From Prosthecobacter debontii (GTDB lineage: Bacteria > Verrucomicrobiota > Verrucomicrobiia > Verrucomicrobiales > Verrucomicrobiaceae), in the NCBI GenBank assembly GCA_945860295.1, contig CAMAQH010000001.1:186001-250000 (forward strand): a DNA stretch of 64,000 bases, written 5' to 3'. The notes beneath the pieces are model-generated. The model had not been told where the DNA came from and did no database searches. It saw only the letters and a program-made list of their open reading frames with translations. The first letter of the stretch is position 1. Each line of letters starts with the position of its first letter. Position numbers and translations under genes: made by a program. Below, piece after piece: positions 19,140-27,410 of this stretch.

Positions 19140-19425
19140 AACCTCACGGATATGCCACAGGTGCATTGCGCCCACGGCTGCAAAAAGAACGCCAAAGGCC
19201 ACACCAATCACTGGATTGGTTACAAGCTGTGCCTGAGCACTGGAGATGCAGATGTGCCGCTAGCCGCCTACTTGAGCGGAGCCAATCTGCACGACAGCCG
19301 TGTATTACCATCTCAAGGGCAACCACGGCGGGTGCACGGTGAGAGTGAGAGGAGCGAGCAAAGTGATGACGCATCTCATGTTTGGTGTCGTTGTGATGAG
19401 CGCCAAGACGCGCGCTTCATCACTC
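19140..19425 (+). pseudogene. transposase remnant with internal deletion
   Basis: Two pieces of a DDE-type transposase of a kind common in Verrucomicrobiota and Planctomycetota are read in different frames. The first (about 19152-19297) gives KKNAKGHTNHWIGYKL then PLAAYLSGANLHDSR. The second (19300-19425) gives YYHLKGNHGG then VRVRGASKVMTHLMFGVVVM, the usual C-terminal block. The catalytic middle between them is missing; the join is at 19297-19302. No terminal inverted repeats were found around it, so only a decayed core remains. Confidence 0.6.
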
Positions 19426-19520
19426 CAGGGGATGAGCTGCGCTTTATCAGATAGCGGCTGTGCGAAGCGGTTCATGCGGACAACTCCCGTGGTGGTGAGT
19501 GTGATGGTGCCAGTGCATGC

Positions 19521-19841
19521 ATGAACGAGCAAGCCTTCGGCTCGGGCTTCTTGCTCGAACATAGCCCACGCTCACTTGGACTCACGATGGTCAATAGATT
19601 CACCGCTGACACTTCCTCCGCCACCGCTGACCGTCTGCGCCTCTGGAGTGGCTACTTCAATGTCGACGACAGCACCTATCGCAACTTCTTCTTCCAGCAG
19701 CGTTCGACCAGCAGCGCCTGGATTCAAGAAGACGACACCACACAACTCGATCAAAGCGCGCAGACACTCCTGCAACCCGGTCAGGCATTCTTCATCCTCC
19801 CGCGCGCAGCTATGCCGGATCGCGCGGAAGATGCGCCGTAA
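19521..19841 (+). pseudogene. possible C-terminal fragment of a TIGR02597-like secreted protein
   Basis: 106 codons ending at 19841. From about codon 23 (ATG at 19587) the sequence has a sensible composition: TADRLRLWSGYFNVDDSTY, RNFFFQQRSTSSAWIQEDD, then LLQPGQAFFILPRA. This order (frame element naming a printed value, Trp-containing segment, 'PGQAFF' near the end) resembles the C-terminus of TIGR02597 family proteins such as the one at 50949. There is no signal peptide. It lies directly after the transposase remnant, so it is most likely debris, but a genuine short gene cannot be excluded. Confidence 0.35.
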
Positions 19842-20363
19842 TCAAGGCACCTTCACCCGCTTGTGAATGATCGTGCCTTCCAGAGTCGTCTGCCCCTGAT
19901 CTCCAGTGAAAGTCACGTTGGAGTTCATCGTTTCTTTGTCAGCACCTTCAAGAGTGTCCTGCACGGCGATGCTACCATTGCCATTCCCCGTGATCGCTTT
20001 TAGATCCATAACGAGTGTCACGTCAGACACGCTTCCCTCAAAGCGAATCGTCTGCCCATCACTGCCTGTGAGCACCGCCTCGTAGCTATCAGTCGCCGAG
20101 TTGTGAGTGATAGCCCAATTAAACTTCTGCGTGTCACCATTCATCGTGCGTGTTCCTTCGATGGAAAAAGAGTCCGTAGCGTCCACCTTGCCTGTCCAGG
20201 TTTCCGTGATGGTGACAACCTTGTTGTTCTCGCCCGTGAGCTTCCCCTCAGCCTTCCACTCACCGATGAGGTGCTTGAAGAAAGCATGCTGAGTCAGATC
20301 AAGGGCGCTGCATGGCAGTGAGAACAAGGCCAGAGCCGTGAAGATAGTTTGAATCGGTCGCAT
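19842..20363 (-). CDS. small secreted protein, DUF1579-like/lipocalin-type beta protein
   Basis: 173 aa with an N-terminal signal peptide (IQTIFTALALFSLPCSAL). The mature part starts 'FFKHLIGEWKAEGKL' and continues as alternating beta strands (TITETWTGKV, SYEAVLTGSDGQTIRFEGSV), the pattern of DUF1579-like or lipocalin-type small beta barrels with the opening 'GEW..E'. No catalytic motif can be pointed to. It is followed by the amidohydrolase pair on the same strand. Confidence 0.75.
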   Translation of the reverse strand: MRPIQTIFTALALFSLPCSALDLTQHAFFKHLIGEWKAEGKLTGENNKVVTITETWTGKVDATDSFSIEGTRTMNGDTQKFNWAITHNSATDSYEAVLTGSDGQTIRFEGSVSDVTLVMDLKAITGNGNGSIAVQDTLEGADKETMNSNVTFTGDQGQTTLEGTIIHKRVKVP

Positions 20364-20402
20364 CGGAGCAGGCTATCACTCCGGCGCATTCCAGTGCAAG
20401 TC

Positions 20403-21215
20403 TCAAAGCAACGCTTGTGCATTGCCCTGCTGCACGGCCACCAGTTGCTCAGATGTCAGCACGGACTCCTGCAACTTGAGCGCACTCGACTCCCAGTAAA
20501 AGAACGGGGCGTGTGAGCCGAAGCACAGCTTCTCGGTGGGCCAGGATTTGAGCAGGTTTTCCACGCCGCCCACGCCTTCGATCATCGCCATGTCGAGCCA
20601 GAGATTGGTGCTGCCTTGCAGCGTTTTGGTCACCATCGCCGCATTGGCATTCAGAAGCATGACACGGGCACTTGGCACACGTTTCATAATCTCAGTCAGT
20701 GGCTTAAGATCAACTGGCGCGACTTGGGTGAGCGGATGCTGAGTGCGCTGATCCTCAAGTTGCGTGACGATTTGCACAAGCACTTGCCGGGCGCTCGCCA
20801 ACTCCAGCAATTGCGTGAAGCTCGGGTCATCTAGAGTGTAGCCGTGATGGCTTGGGTGCAGACGCAGGATATTCATGCCATGGGTGTCGACACAGCGGTT
20901 GAAGTCATCTTTCCAAGCTGGCAGCAGCAGATGAATCGAACCCGCAGGCCGTAGTCTCGGCTGGTGTTTGCAAGCAACGGCTAGACGCTGGTTCACAGCG
21001 GCGATGTCCCGATGCAGGAGCGCTTCAAACGATCCAGCCCAGGCTTGATCGATGTGGTGCTTGCTGAGGAAAGCACTGTCGACCTGTGGTAGATCACGAT
21101 TGGGATGACGACCGAGATGGAGGTTGCAGTCGATGACCCTCGTTTGCTTTTCATCAGCCACTATAGGCGCTGCGGCAAATGCTGCGGTGTGTCCGAGAAA
21201 GTGTCTTCGATTCAT
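20403..21215 (-). CDS. amidohydrolase-like protein with Tat-type signal
   Basis: 270 aa from ATG 21215, which overlaps the upstream stop as ATGA; the 19 codons before it are discarded. The N-terminus MNRRHFLGHTAAFAAAP is a Tat-like signal. The mature part has an amidohydrolase_2 TIM-barrel layout: 'VIDCNLHLGRHPNRD' in place of the usual D-x-H-x-H, 'GMNILRLHPSHHGYTL', and 'CFGSHAPFFY' near the end. The first metal motif is altered (NLHLG keeps only one His), so activity is uncertain. Paralogue and operon partner of the next gene. Confidence 0.75.
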   Translation of the reverse strand: MNRRHFLGHTAAFAAAPIVADEKQTRVIDCNLHLGRHPNRDLPQVDSAFLSKHHIDQAWAGSFEALLHRDIAAVNQRLAVACKHQPRLRPAGSIHLLLPAWKDDFNRCVDTHGMNILRLHPSHHGYTLDDPSFTQLLELASARQVLVQIVTQLEDQRTQHPLTQVAPVDLKPLTEIMKRVPSARVMLLNANAAMVTKTLQGSTNLWLDMAMIEGVGGVENLLKSWPTEKLCFGSHAPFFYWESSALKLQESVLTSEQLVAVQQGNAQALL

Positions 21216-21997
21216 GCCTTGATTCCTTTCGCTTCTAGGATCGGCAGCATCAGGCCGCGCAGGTTGTCGCAAAAAATCTTCTGCTTGTCCGCCTCGCTGA
21301 TCTGCGCGCCGTGAACTTTCGCTAGCTGGCTGGCAAAGCTGCGTCCTCCGCTGTCGCTGCCGTAGATGATTCGGTCCGCGCCGAGTTCGCGCACCGCCAT
21401 CTCCGTGATGCCCCAGGTCGGGTCACTGCCCGCGAGATCGGCAAAGAGATTCTTCTGATCACGGATCGCTCGCAGACCCAGTTCCCAGGTGCCTCCTGTG
21501 TGTCCGCAGATGATTGGCACCTTCGGGAAACGCTTGGCCAAAGCGACGAGATCATCAGGCGTCGATTCACCCACGTAGTTGCCATTCGTCTTGAACCAGG
21601 TGTGCTGAAAAATCACCGCCTTAAGCTCCGCCGCCCGCGCGATGATCGGATCGATCTCCGGCACGTTGCAGTGCTGCGCTACCCACAGCTTCACGCCCAA
21701 CATCGGCCCATTTGCCACACAACGTTCCAGCTCTGAGAGACTGCGCTCAATGTGTTTGGCGCTGAGATAGACAAAGCCAAATGCACGGTCCGAATGCTTG
21801 TCGAGCGCGCGTAGCACTTCGTCATTCTGCTTCACCAGATCATCGGGCGTCGGGTCCTGCGCCCACTTCATCCCCATGTAAATGCACAGTCGCTCAATGC
21901 CGACGCGGTCCGCATAGCGCAGCAGTTCACTCAGTCGATCCTCCGGCGTAAGCCCGGCGACACCGCTCAGATGACAATGTAGATCCCAGATTCGCAT
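21212..21997 (-). CDS. amidohydrolase family protein (PF04909 type)
   Basis: 261 aa cytoplasmic protein with the amidohydrolase_2 hallmarks: metal-binding DLHCHL at residues 5-10, 'IICGHTGG' near 160 and 'IIYGSDSGG' near 210, whose Asp is the catalytic/metal-site residue of the family. Members hydrolyse or decarboxylate a range of small substrates, and sequence alone does not identify the one used here. Its stop overlaps the start of the second amidohydrolase-like gene, so the two are co-translated. Confidence 0.85.
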   Translation of the reverse strand: MRIWDLHCHLSGVAGLTPEDRLSELLRYADRVGIERLCIYMGMKWAQDPTPDDLVKQNDEVLRALDKHSDRAFGFVYLSAKHIERSLSELERCVANGPMLGVKLWVAQHCNVPEIDPIIARAAELKAVIFQHTWFKTNGNYVGESTPDDLVALAKRFPKVPIICGHTGGTWELGLRAIRDQKNLFADLAGSDPTWGITEMAVRELGADRIIYGSDSGGRSFASQLAKVHGAQISEADKQKIFCDNLRGLMLPILEAKGIKA

Positions 21998-22058
21998 GGG
22001 AAGTTAACGGAACGCCGCCATGATTTCCGTCACGCTTTCCAGAACCGTCAAAGCCGAT

Positions 22059-22074
22059 GCTCCGTACTCGGAGC
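22059..22074. other. short inverted repeat
   Basis: Perfect 6-bp stem GCTCCG-TACT-CGGAGC in the gap between aroE and the amidohydrolase, 8 bp before the second copy of the dispersed 23-bp element. It may be part of the same element or a weak transcript-end hairpin of aroE; there is no U-tract. Confidence 0.35.
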
Positions 22075-22081
22075 GTTTGGA

Positions 22082-22104
22082 GCACTGCTTTTAAGCGGCT
22101 CTGG
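22082..22104. repeat. 23-bp dispersed element, copy 2 (overlaps aroE stop)
   Basis: 21 of 23 positions match the copy at 5291-5313. On the minus strand the element supplies the last codons and the TAA stop (22091-22093) of aroE, so the enzyme's C-terminal residues come from the repeat. Confidence 0.5.
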
Positions 22105-23005
22105 AATCCCCTGCGGTGAGCAATCCAGCGCGCATCGCTTCCAATGGTGCAGGTTGATCAAACCAGTGCTCAAACGAGATCGCGCCCTGATGAAGAAGCA
22201 GACACATGCCGTCAGCATGTTTGGCTCCTGCGAAGTTGGCCTGCTGAATGATATCCGTCGGGCCAGTGGTGCGATACACCATGTCATAGACGAGATGGCG
22301 TGACTCCAGTGAACCCGCTGGCAGCAACGGTGCGTCTTCTGCCTTCATGCCCACTGAGGTCGCATTCACGATGAGATCCACATTCGCTAAATGCTCAGCG
22401 AGATCATGCGATTCGAGTGAGCAAGTCTGTAGCCGTGCCTGCCAAGGCGTGGCTTCCCGAAGCTCCTTCACCAGTGGCCCGAGTTTAGACGCCGTTCGAT
22501 TCGCTAGCACCAAGTCACGACAGCCAGCAAGCACACTTTGCACCGCCACGGCACGCCCTGCGCCACCACCTGCACCAATGATGAGGACACGCAGATCTTT
22601 GATCTCTGCCCCGAATGCTTCCTTCACGCTGCGCAGGAAACCTGGGCCGTCTGTGTTGTAGCCAAACATCTTTCCATCGCGAATCGCCAATGTGTTCACT
22701 GCTCCGAGTTGCTGAGCGAGTTGATCGACAACATCCACCGCATCGAGTGCCTCAAATTTGTGCGGGATTGTGATGTTCACTCCGATAAAGCCTTGTTTCA
22801 CAAAGAGTCCGAACGCTTCCTTCACACTACCGACCGGCACTTGCACGCGGACATACTGCGCGTCGATGCCGCAGGCTTGCAGCGCCGGGTTGTGCATCTG
22901 CGGTGATTTGGAATGTCCGATCGGATCGCCGATCACTGCCAGCCGCGCAGGCGGAGTTAGGGCAGGGAAGTCATGGAGTTGGTCGAAAGTGAAGAAGTCA
23001 GCCAC
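22091..23005 (-). CDS. aroE: shikimate dehydrogenase
   Basis: NADPH-dependent reduction of 3-dehydroshikimate to shikimate in aromatic amino-acid synthesis; cytoplasmic. 304 aa, slightly longer than the usual 270-290. Substrate-binding motif SKSPQMHN at residues 32-39, catalytic Lys in 'NITIPHK' and Asp in 'NTDGPGF', NADP-binding loop GAGGGAGRA near residue 140, and the C-terminal 'DMVYRTTGPTDII' and 'GMCLLLHQGAISFEHW' blocks are all present. The last codons fall within a dispersed repeat. It is transcribed divergently from the helicase gene. Confidence 0.95.
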   Translation of the reverse strand: MADFFTFDQLHDFPALTPPARLAVIGDPIGHSKSPQMHNPALQACGIDAQYVRVQVPVGSVKEAFGLFVKQGFIGVNITIPHKFEALDAVDVVDQLAQQLGAVNTLAIRDGKMFGYNTDGPGFLRSVKEAFGAEIKDLRVLIIGAGGGAGRAVAVQSVLAGCRDLVLANRTASKLGPLVKELREATPWQARLQTCSLESHDLAEHLANVDLIVNATSVGMKAEDAPLLPAGSLESRHLVYDMVYRTTGPTDIIQQANFAGAKHADGMCLLLHQGAISFEHWFDQPAPLEAMRAGLLTAGDSRAA

Positions 23006-23055
23006 GTTCCAGAGATGGCGCTGCGGAGCGAATGGTCAAGCTGTCGCACATCCCG

Positions 23056-23104
23056 GTTGACGGAACGCTCTGCACTGAGCACTGAGCATTTGATATTGTT
23101 CATG
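23056..23104 (+). repeat. degenerate 7-bp tandem array abutting helicase start
   Basis: In-phase heptamers GTTGACG GAACGCT CTGCACT GAGCACT GAGCATT TGATATT GTTCATG occupy half of the aroE-helicase intergenic region, and the last unit contains the helicase ATG (23102). The clearest units are 23070-23090. Confidence 0.55.
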
Positions 23105-25108
23105 GCCCGCGACTACACGCTACATACTTCAACTTCCTCAGCCCCTCGCATTGACTACAAAGCGGAGCTCAATGAGCAGCAGTATGCTGCTGTGACCGCG
23201 CCACCGGGACAGACGCTGGTCATTGCGGGCGCTGGATCGGGAAAGACTCGGACGCTGACGTATCGCGTGGCTTGGCTACTGGATAATGGTGTGCTGCCGG
23301 ATCAGATCCTGCTACTGACTTTCACGAACAAAGCCGCACGTGAAATGCTGGATCGCGTGACAGCTCTGGTGCCTGTGGACATACAGCGGCTGTGGAGTGG
23401 CACGTTTCACAGCATCGGGAACAAGCTGCTGCGTTGGAACTCGGAGCGCCTCGGTTATCGCAAAGGTTACTCCATCATGGATCGTGAGGATCAGAAGGAT
23501 CTGCTGGAGACCGTGGTGAACAATAGCGGCATCGACACCGCAGGTTTCCGCTTTCCCAAAGCCGAGGTGCTGGGCGACATCTACTCGATGGCGAACAATA
23601 CCTGCATGTCATTGCCGGAGATCGTCGCCTCGCGTTATCCCTATTTTGATCATGCCCTGGATCATATCATAAGCCTTCGGAAGCTATATCAGGCGAAGAA
23701 GGTGGAGACGAACTGCATGGACTTTGACGATCTGCTCACGCAGTCCGTGCGCTTGCTGAAGGAGAACGAAGACCTGCTGGAGCGCTATCGTCGGCAGTTC
23801 GAGTTCGTGCTCGTGGATGAGTATCAGGACACCAACAGCCTTCAGTCTGAGTTCGTCGAGATGCTCACCGGTGTGGATGGAAATCTCATGGTCGTGGGTG
23901 ATGACGCGCAGTCGATCTACTCTTGGCGTGGTGCAGATGTGACGAACATATTAAACTTTGCGGATCACTGGCCACGAGCGCGTTCGCACAAGATTGAGGT
24001 AAACTACCGCAGCGTGCCTGAGGTGCTCGCTTTAGCCAATGCAAGCATCGCGAACAACCGAGCGCAGATTCGCAAGAACCTCCAGCCTGCGCGTGAAGGG
24101 AAGGGGACGCTTCCCGCACTCGTCCCTCTCGACAGTGGTAGTGCCCAGGCATCCTTCGTCGCTCAGCGCATCTTGGAGCAGCAGGAGGAAGGCGTTGAGC
24201 TGAATGAGATCGCTGTCATTTATCGCGCGCATTTCCACAGCATGGAGATTCAGATGGAGCTGACGAGTCGCGGTATCCCTTTCAAGATCACCAGTGGCCT
24301 GCGTTTCTTTGAGCAAGCGCATGTGAAGGACGTGGCCTGCTTCATGAAGTTCGCTGTGAATCGGCGTGATGAAGTCAGCTTCATGCGCATGGTCAAACTC
24401 ATCCCCGGTATCGGCGGCAGCAGCGCCACGAAGTTGTGGAATGCTTGGCTCAAAACGGATGCCGCGAGCGCTGAGGTGATGACTGGAAAGTTCAGTGAAT
24501 TGCTACTGCCCATGACGGTTCCAAAGAAGGCCCGCGAGAGCTGGGATCAGTTCGCTTACACGTTGGATGAGCTGATCGTCGATGGTAAAGTCGCCACGCC
24601 GCCGGAGATGATTCGCAGTGTTTTTGAAGGCGTGTATCAGGAGTACATGCAGGCCAAGTTCAAGAACGCCGAGCAGCGCGAGCAAGATCTGGAGCAGCTC
24701 AGTAATTACAGCAGCCGATTCACTGATCCTCTGGACTTCCTGAGTCAGCTCTCACTGCTCAGCGGCGTGGATACGGATAACAAGCCTGATCAAGAAGAAC
24801 GAGATGCGGTAACTCTAACGACAGCGCATCAGGCCAAAGGTCTTGAATGGCACACCGTCTTCGCCGTCTGGATGGCTGATGGCATGTTCCCGCATGCTCG
24901 TGCCGTGGAAGAAAGTGACCTCGGTCTTGAGGAAGAGCGCCGCCTTTTTTATGTCACCGTCACTCGCGCGAAGGACGAACTTTATCTCACCTATCCCGTG
25001 CTTAATCACCAAGCCCGCGATGGCGACATCCTCATGAAGCCCAGCCGTTTTATCACTGAGCTTGATCCTGAGTTGATGGAAAAATGGAATGTGCGCAGCG
25101 GCTGGTAA
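23102..25108 (+). CDS. UvrD/PcrA/Rep-family superfamily 1 DNA helicase
   Basis: ATP-dependent 3'-5' DNA helicase, 668 aa from ATG 23102; the earlier in-frame start at 22973 lies inside aroE on the other strand. SF1 motifs in order: Q-motif LNEQQYAAV, Walker A IAGAGSGKTRT (41-51), motif Ia TFTNKAAREM, motif II VDEYQDTNS (about 237), motif III 'GDDAQSIYSWRGA', motif IV 'NYRSVPEVL', motif V 'TAHQAKGLEW' and motif VI 'EEERRLFYVTVTRAK'. Length is close to PcrA/UvrD. Which of UvrD, PcrA or Rep it corresponds to cannot be decided here, so no symbol is given. Confidence 0.93.
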   Translation: MARDYTLHTSTSSAPRIDYKAELNEQQYAAVTAPPGQTLVIAGAGSGKTRTLTYRVAWLLDNGVLPDQILLLTFTNKAAREMLDRVTALVPVDIQRLWSGTFHSIGNKLLRWNSERLGYRKGYSIMDREDQKDLLETVVNNSGIDTAGFRFPKAEVLGDIYSMANNTCMSLPEIVASRYPYFDHALDHIISLRKLYQAKKVETNCMDFDDLLTQSVRLLKENEDLLERYRRQFEFVLVDEYQDTNSLQSEFVEMLTGVDGNLMVVGDDAQSIYSWRGADVTNILNFADHWPRARSHKIEVNYRSVPEVLALANASIANNRAQIRKNLQPAREGKGTLPALVPLDSGSAQASFVAQRILEQQEEGVELNEIAVIYRAHFHSMEIQMELTSRGIPFKITSGLRFFEQAHVKDVACFMKFAVNRRDEVSFMRMVKLIPGIGGSSATKLWNAWLKTDAASAEVMTGKFSELLLPMTVPKKARESWDQFAYTLDELIVDGKVATPPEMIRSVFEGVYQEYMQAKFKNAEQREQDLEQLSNYSSRFTDPLDFLSQLSLLSGVDTDNKPDQEERDAVTLTTAHQAKGLEWHTVFAVWMADGMFPHARAVEESDLGLEEERRLFYVTVTRAKDELYLTYPVLNHQARDGDILMKPSRFITELDPELMEKWNVRSGW

Positions 25109-25114
25109 GCCTCT

Positions 25115-25267
25115 TTAGAACTTCAAATCTTGCGGGAAATTGCGGATCAGATCATCATCGGTGTAGGGCTGTTTGTCAGGCCCGTAGTAGATGAGCTGGA
25201 ATGCGCAGCCAAGCGCACAGGTGCAAACCAGGCTCAGTGATGAGCAAACGAGGAAGAGCCTGAGTGG
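25115..25267 (-). CDS. possible small membrane protein or lipoprotein lacking an ATG start
   Basis: An open frame of about 50 codons ends at TAA 25115-25117 and is bounded upstream by a TAG at 25268-25270. It reads as a short hydrophobic Cys-rich stretch (RLFLVCSSLSLVCTCALGC) followed by a hydrophilic tail (FQLIYYGPDKQPYTDDDLIR, NFPQDLKF). This looks like a real small exported or membrane protein, yet no ATG, GTG or TTG is available in the frame. Either a rare start is used or the 5' end has been lost. It fills the gap between the helicase and CBS genes. Confidence 0.3.
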   Translation of the reverse strand, partial: PLRLFLVCSSLSLVCTCALGCAFQLIYYGPDKQPYTDDDLIRNFPQDLKF

Positions 25268-25307
25268 CTATGATGGTTGAGGATCCTAGCTCCACCCAAC
25301 CATAATT

Positions 25308-25727
25308 ATGAAGCGCCACGAACCTATCTCCAAAATCATGAGCACTCGCTTGGTCACCGTTCATCACGGCGACCCTATTTCGAAAGTGCGTCAACTCGCC
25401 ACCCAACATGGCGTTCATCACATTCCAGTCGTCAATGGTGATCAACTCGTGGGCATCATCAGTTGGTCGGACATGCTGCGCGTGAGCTTTGGCGACGCCT
25501 TCAATGCCGACCAGCGTTCGGTGGATGCGACCCTCGATCACACTTTTACCATCGAGCAACTCATGCAGAAGAACCCGGTGACACTAGAAGACAATGCAAG
25601 TGTGCGTGATGCAGCCGAAATCCTAGCCAAAGGTGATTTCCATTCTATCCCCGTGGTGCATGGCACGAAGCTTGTCGGCATCGTGACTTCGACGGATCTG
25701 ATTAAGCATTTGCTGGATCAAATTTAG
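25308..25727 (+). CDS. CBS domain pair protein
   Basis: 139 aa consisting of little more than two CBS motifs: first 'ISKIMSTRLVTVHHGDPISKV...HHIPVVNGDQLVGIISWSDML' (about 7-60), second 'IEQLMQKNPVTLEDNASVRDA...HSIPVVHGTKLVGIVTSTDLI' (about 82-133). Such stand-alone pairs bind adenine nucleotides and act as energy or ligand sensors, often partnering other proteins. No enzymatic domain is attached. Neighbours give no functional clue. Confidence 0.88.
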   Translation: MKRHEPISKIMSTRLVTVHHGDPISKVRQLATQHGVHHIPVVNGDQLVGIISWSDMLRVSFGDAFNADQRSVDATLDHTFTIEQLMQKNPVTLEDNASVRDAAEILAKGDFHSIPVVHGTKLVGIVTSTDLIKHLLDQI

Positions 25728-25834
25728 TTCAGTCATTTCAGCGCGGATATGACCCCAGTGAGGGGCGTCTTAATTTCTGGTGAAAGCGTCTCAGAGATTG
25801 AGCGTGATCTGCTGCGGCCTTGTCTTGTGTTGCC

Positions 25835-26476
25835 ATGCGTTTAATTCTTCTTTCCAGTCTGGCCTGTGCGTGGTGCTGCTGTGTGTTGATGGTGCGTTTC
25901 CATGCGGCGGGTGATCTGTCCTTCCGCTTCATGATTTGGAATCTGTTTCTAGCCGGTATTCCTCTGGGGCTTAGCCTGCTGATGCCCTACATCCGCTCGG
26001 CCAAGATAGCGGTGATGGTCGTGCCTGTCTGGCTGCTCTTCTTTCCTAATGCACCGTATGTACTCACTGATCTCATGCATCTGCGTGAGCGGTCCAATGC
26101 CCCTTTCTGGCTTGATCTGCTGATGCTGCTATCCTTTGGACTGGTGTCACTCTGGATGGGCTTTCAATCACTACGGCTGATGCAGGACTGGGTGTCGCAG
26201 CGCTACGGAGGCATCGCCAGTTGGTGCTTTGCGTGTGGCACGCTGATTCTGACAGGCTTCGGCATTTATCTTGGCCGCTTTCTGCGCTGGAATAGCTGGG
26301 ACATCGTGACCCGTCCCTGGCGCTTGATGGCCGATATTGGCGACCGTGTGATCTATCCACTGGAGCATCTGCGCACCTGGGGATTCACGTTGGGTTTCGG
26401 TGGTCTGCTGGTGCTTGGCTACCTACTGTGGGTCTCTAGCCAAACGGATGAAGCCCGCGCAACGGCACGCCGCTGA
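25835..26476 (+). CDS. DUF1361 integral membrane protein
   Basis: 213 aa from ATG 25835 (an upstream in-frame alternative start at 25820 adds five residues). About six hydrophobic segments. The family signature 'LLFFPNAPYVLTDLMHL' near residues 69-85 and 'GFGIYLGRFLRWNSWD' near 150 identify DUF1361, a widespread membrane family of unknown role. The last 41 bp overlap the 3' end of the convergent ribokinase gene. Confidence 0.82.
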   Translation: MRLILLSSLACAWCCCVLMVRFHAAGDLSFRFMIWNLFLAGIPLGLSLLMPYIRSAKIAVMVVPVWLLFFPNAPYVLTDLMHLRERSNAPFWLDLLMLLSFGLVSLWMGFQSLRLMQDWVSQRYGGIASWCFACGTLILTGFGIYLGRFLRWNSWDIVTRPWRLMADIGDRVIYPLEHLRTWGFTLGFGGLLVLGYLLWVSSQTDEARATARR

Positions 26477-27398
26477 ATCCGGCGGCGTTGGCGGCGAGCG
26501 CGCTCTGCACATCACCACGGCGCGGCACGCCTTCCTGAGCGCCTGATTTGAGCGTGGATAACGCGGCTGCGGTATTGGCCCAGCGGACGGCTTCTTCGAT
26601 GGCGATGCCTTCGCCATAGTGGGCGGCGAAGGCTCCCGCAAAGGAGTCGCCAGCACCGACGGTATCGACTGGTGTCACGGGATGGGCGGGCACTTCATGC
26701 ACGGCTGTCTTGCTAACAATGAGCGTGGATTTACCGCCGCGTGTGGTGATGAGATGACGGATGCGTTTGGCGCTCAGGCTGTCTTTCCACTGCTCGGGAT
26801 CGGCTGCGCCAAAGACGCTGGCGGTCTCGGTTTCATTGAGAATGAGCACGTCGATGGTGACCTCTCCCCAAGGGAAATCAGCCCGGACGGGTGAGGCATT
26901 CAAAATGACTGGCACCCGCGCTTCATTGGCGATGTGGATGGCATCCAAAACGGACTCCAGTGGGAGCTCAAGCTGGAGCAGCAGCAGCTTCGTCACGGCG
27001 ATGCGCGAGCGCTGCATTTTGACGGATGGTGGCGTCAGTCCGGCATTCGCACCGAGGATGACGACGATCTGATTTTCACCTTGTGCATCCACCGAGATGA
27101 AGGCCGTGCCGGTGCCTCCGCGCACGGTGTTTAGCGAGCTGCAATTGACGCCTTCACGGCGTAGGTGATTGCGATAGTCGCGGCCATCAGGATCGTCACC
27201 CAGACAGCCGATGAGTGTGACCTGTGCGCCTTGCCGTGTGGCAGCCAGAGCTTGATTGGCTCCTTTGCCACCGAAGCGCTTTTCCAATCCCGTAGCGGCG
27301 ACGGTTTCTCCAGGCGCTGGCAAATGATCCACCTGTGTGATCAAATCGATATTGAGCGAACCCAAAACGACAATGCTTGCGGTGGATGTTTTGGCCAT
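26436..27398 (-). CDS. rbsK: ribokinase-type PfkB sugar kinase
   Basis: ATP-dependent phosphorylation of ribose or a similar sugar; cytoplasmic, 320 aa. PfkB signature 1 is present near residues 41-65 ('FGGKGANQALAATRQG'), and signature 2 with the catalytic Asp is 'DTVGAGDSFAGAFAAHY' near 245. The early 'LGSLNIDLITQVDHLPAPGET' is close to ribokinase proper, which supports the name, though other PfkB sugar kinases are possible. The start lies 12 bp after the kinase/TPR gene stop on the same strand region (that gene ends at 27411), so it is upstream of no other gene; its 3' end overlaps DUF1361. Confidence 0.85.
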   Translation of the reverse strand: MAKTSTASIVVLGSLNIDLITQVDHLPAPGETVAATGLEKRFGGKGANQALAATRQGAQVTLIGCLGDDPDGRDYRNHLRREGVNCSSLNTVRGGTGTAFISVDAQGENQIVVILGANAGLTPPSVKMQRSRIAVTKLLLLQLELPLESVLDAIHIANEARVPVILNASPVRADFPWGEVTIDVLILNETETASVFGAADPEQWKDSLSAKRIRHLITTRGGKSTLIVSKTAVHEVPAHPVTPVDTVGAGDSFAGAFAAHYGEGIAIEEAVRWANTAAALSTLKSGAQEGVPRRGDVQSALAANAAGFSGVPLRGLHPFG

Positions 27399-27410
27399 TG
27401 GTGGAGTGTG

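Noticed and set aside
22973-23101. Extended N-terminus of the helicase
   Set aside because: It overlaps aroE on the other strand and the 7-bp repeat array; the helicase family starts near 23102.
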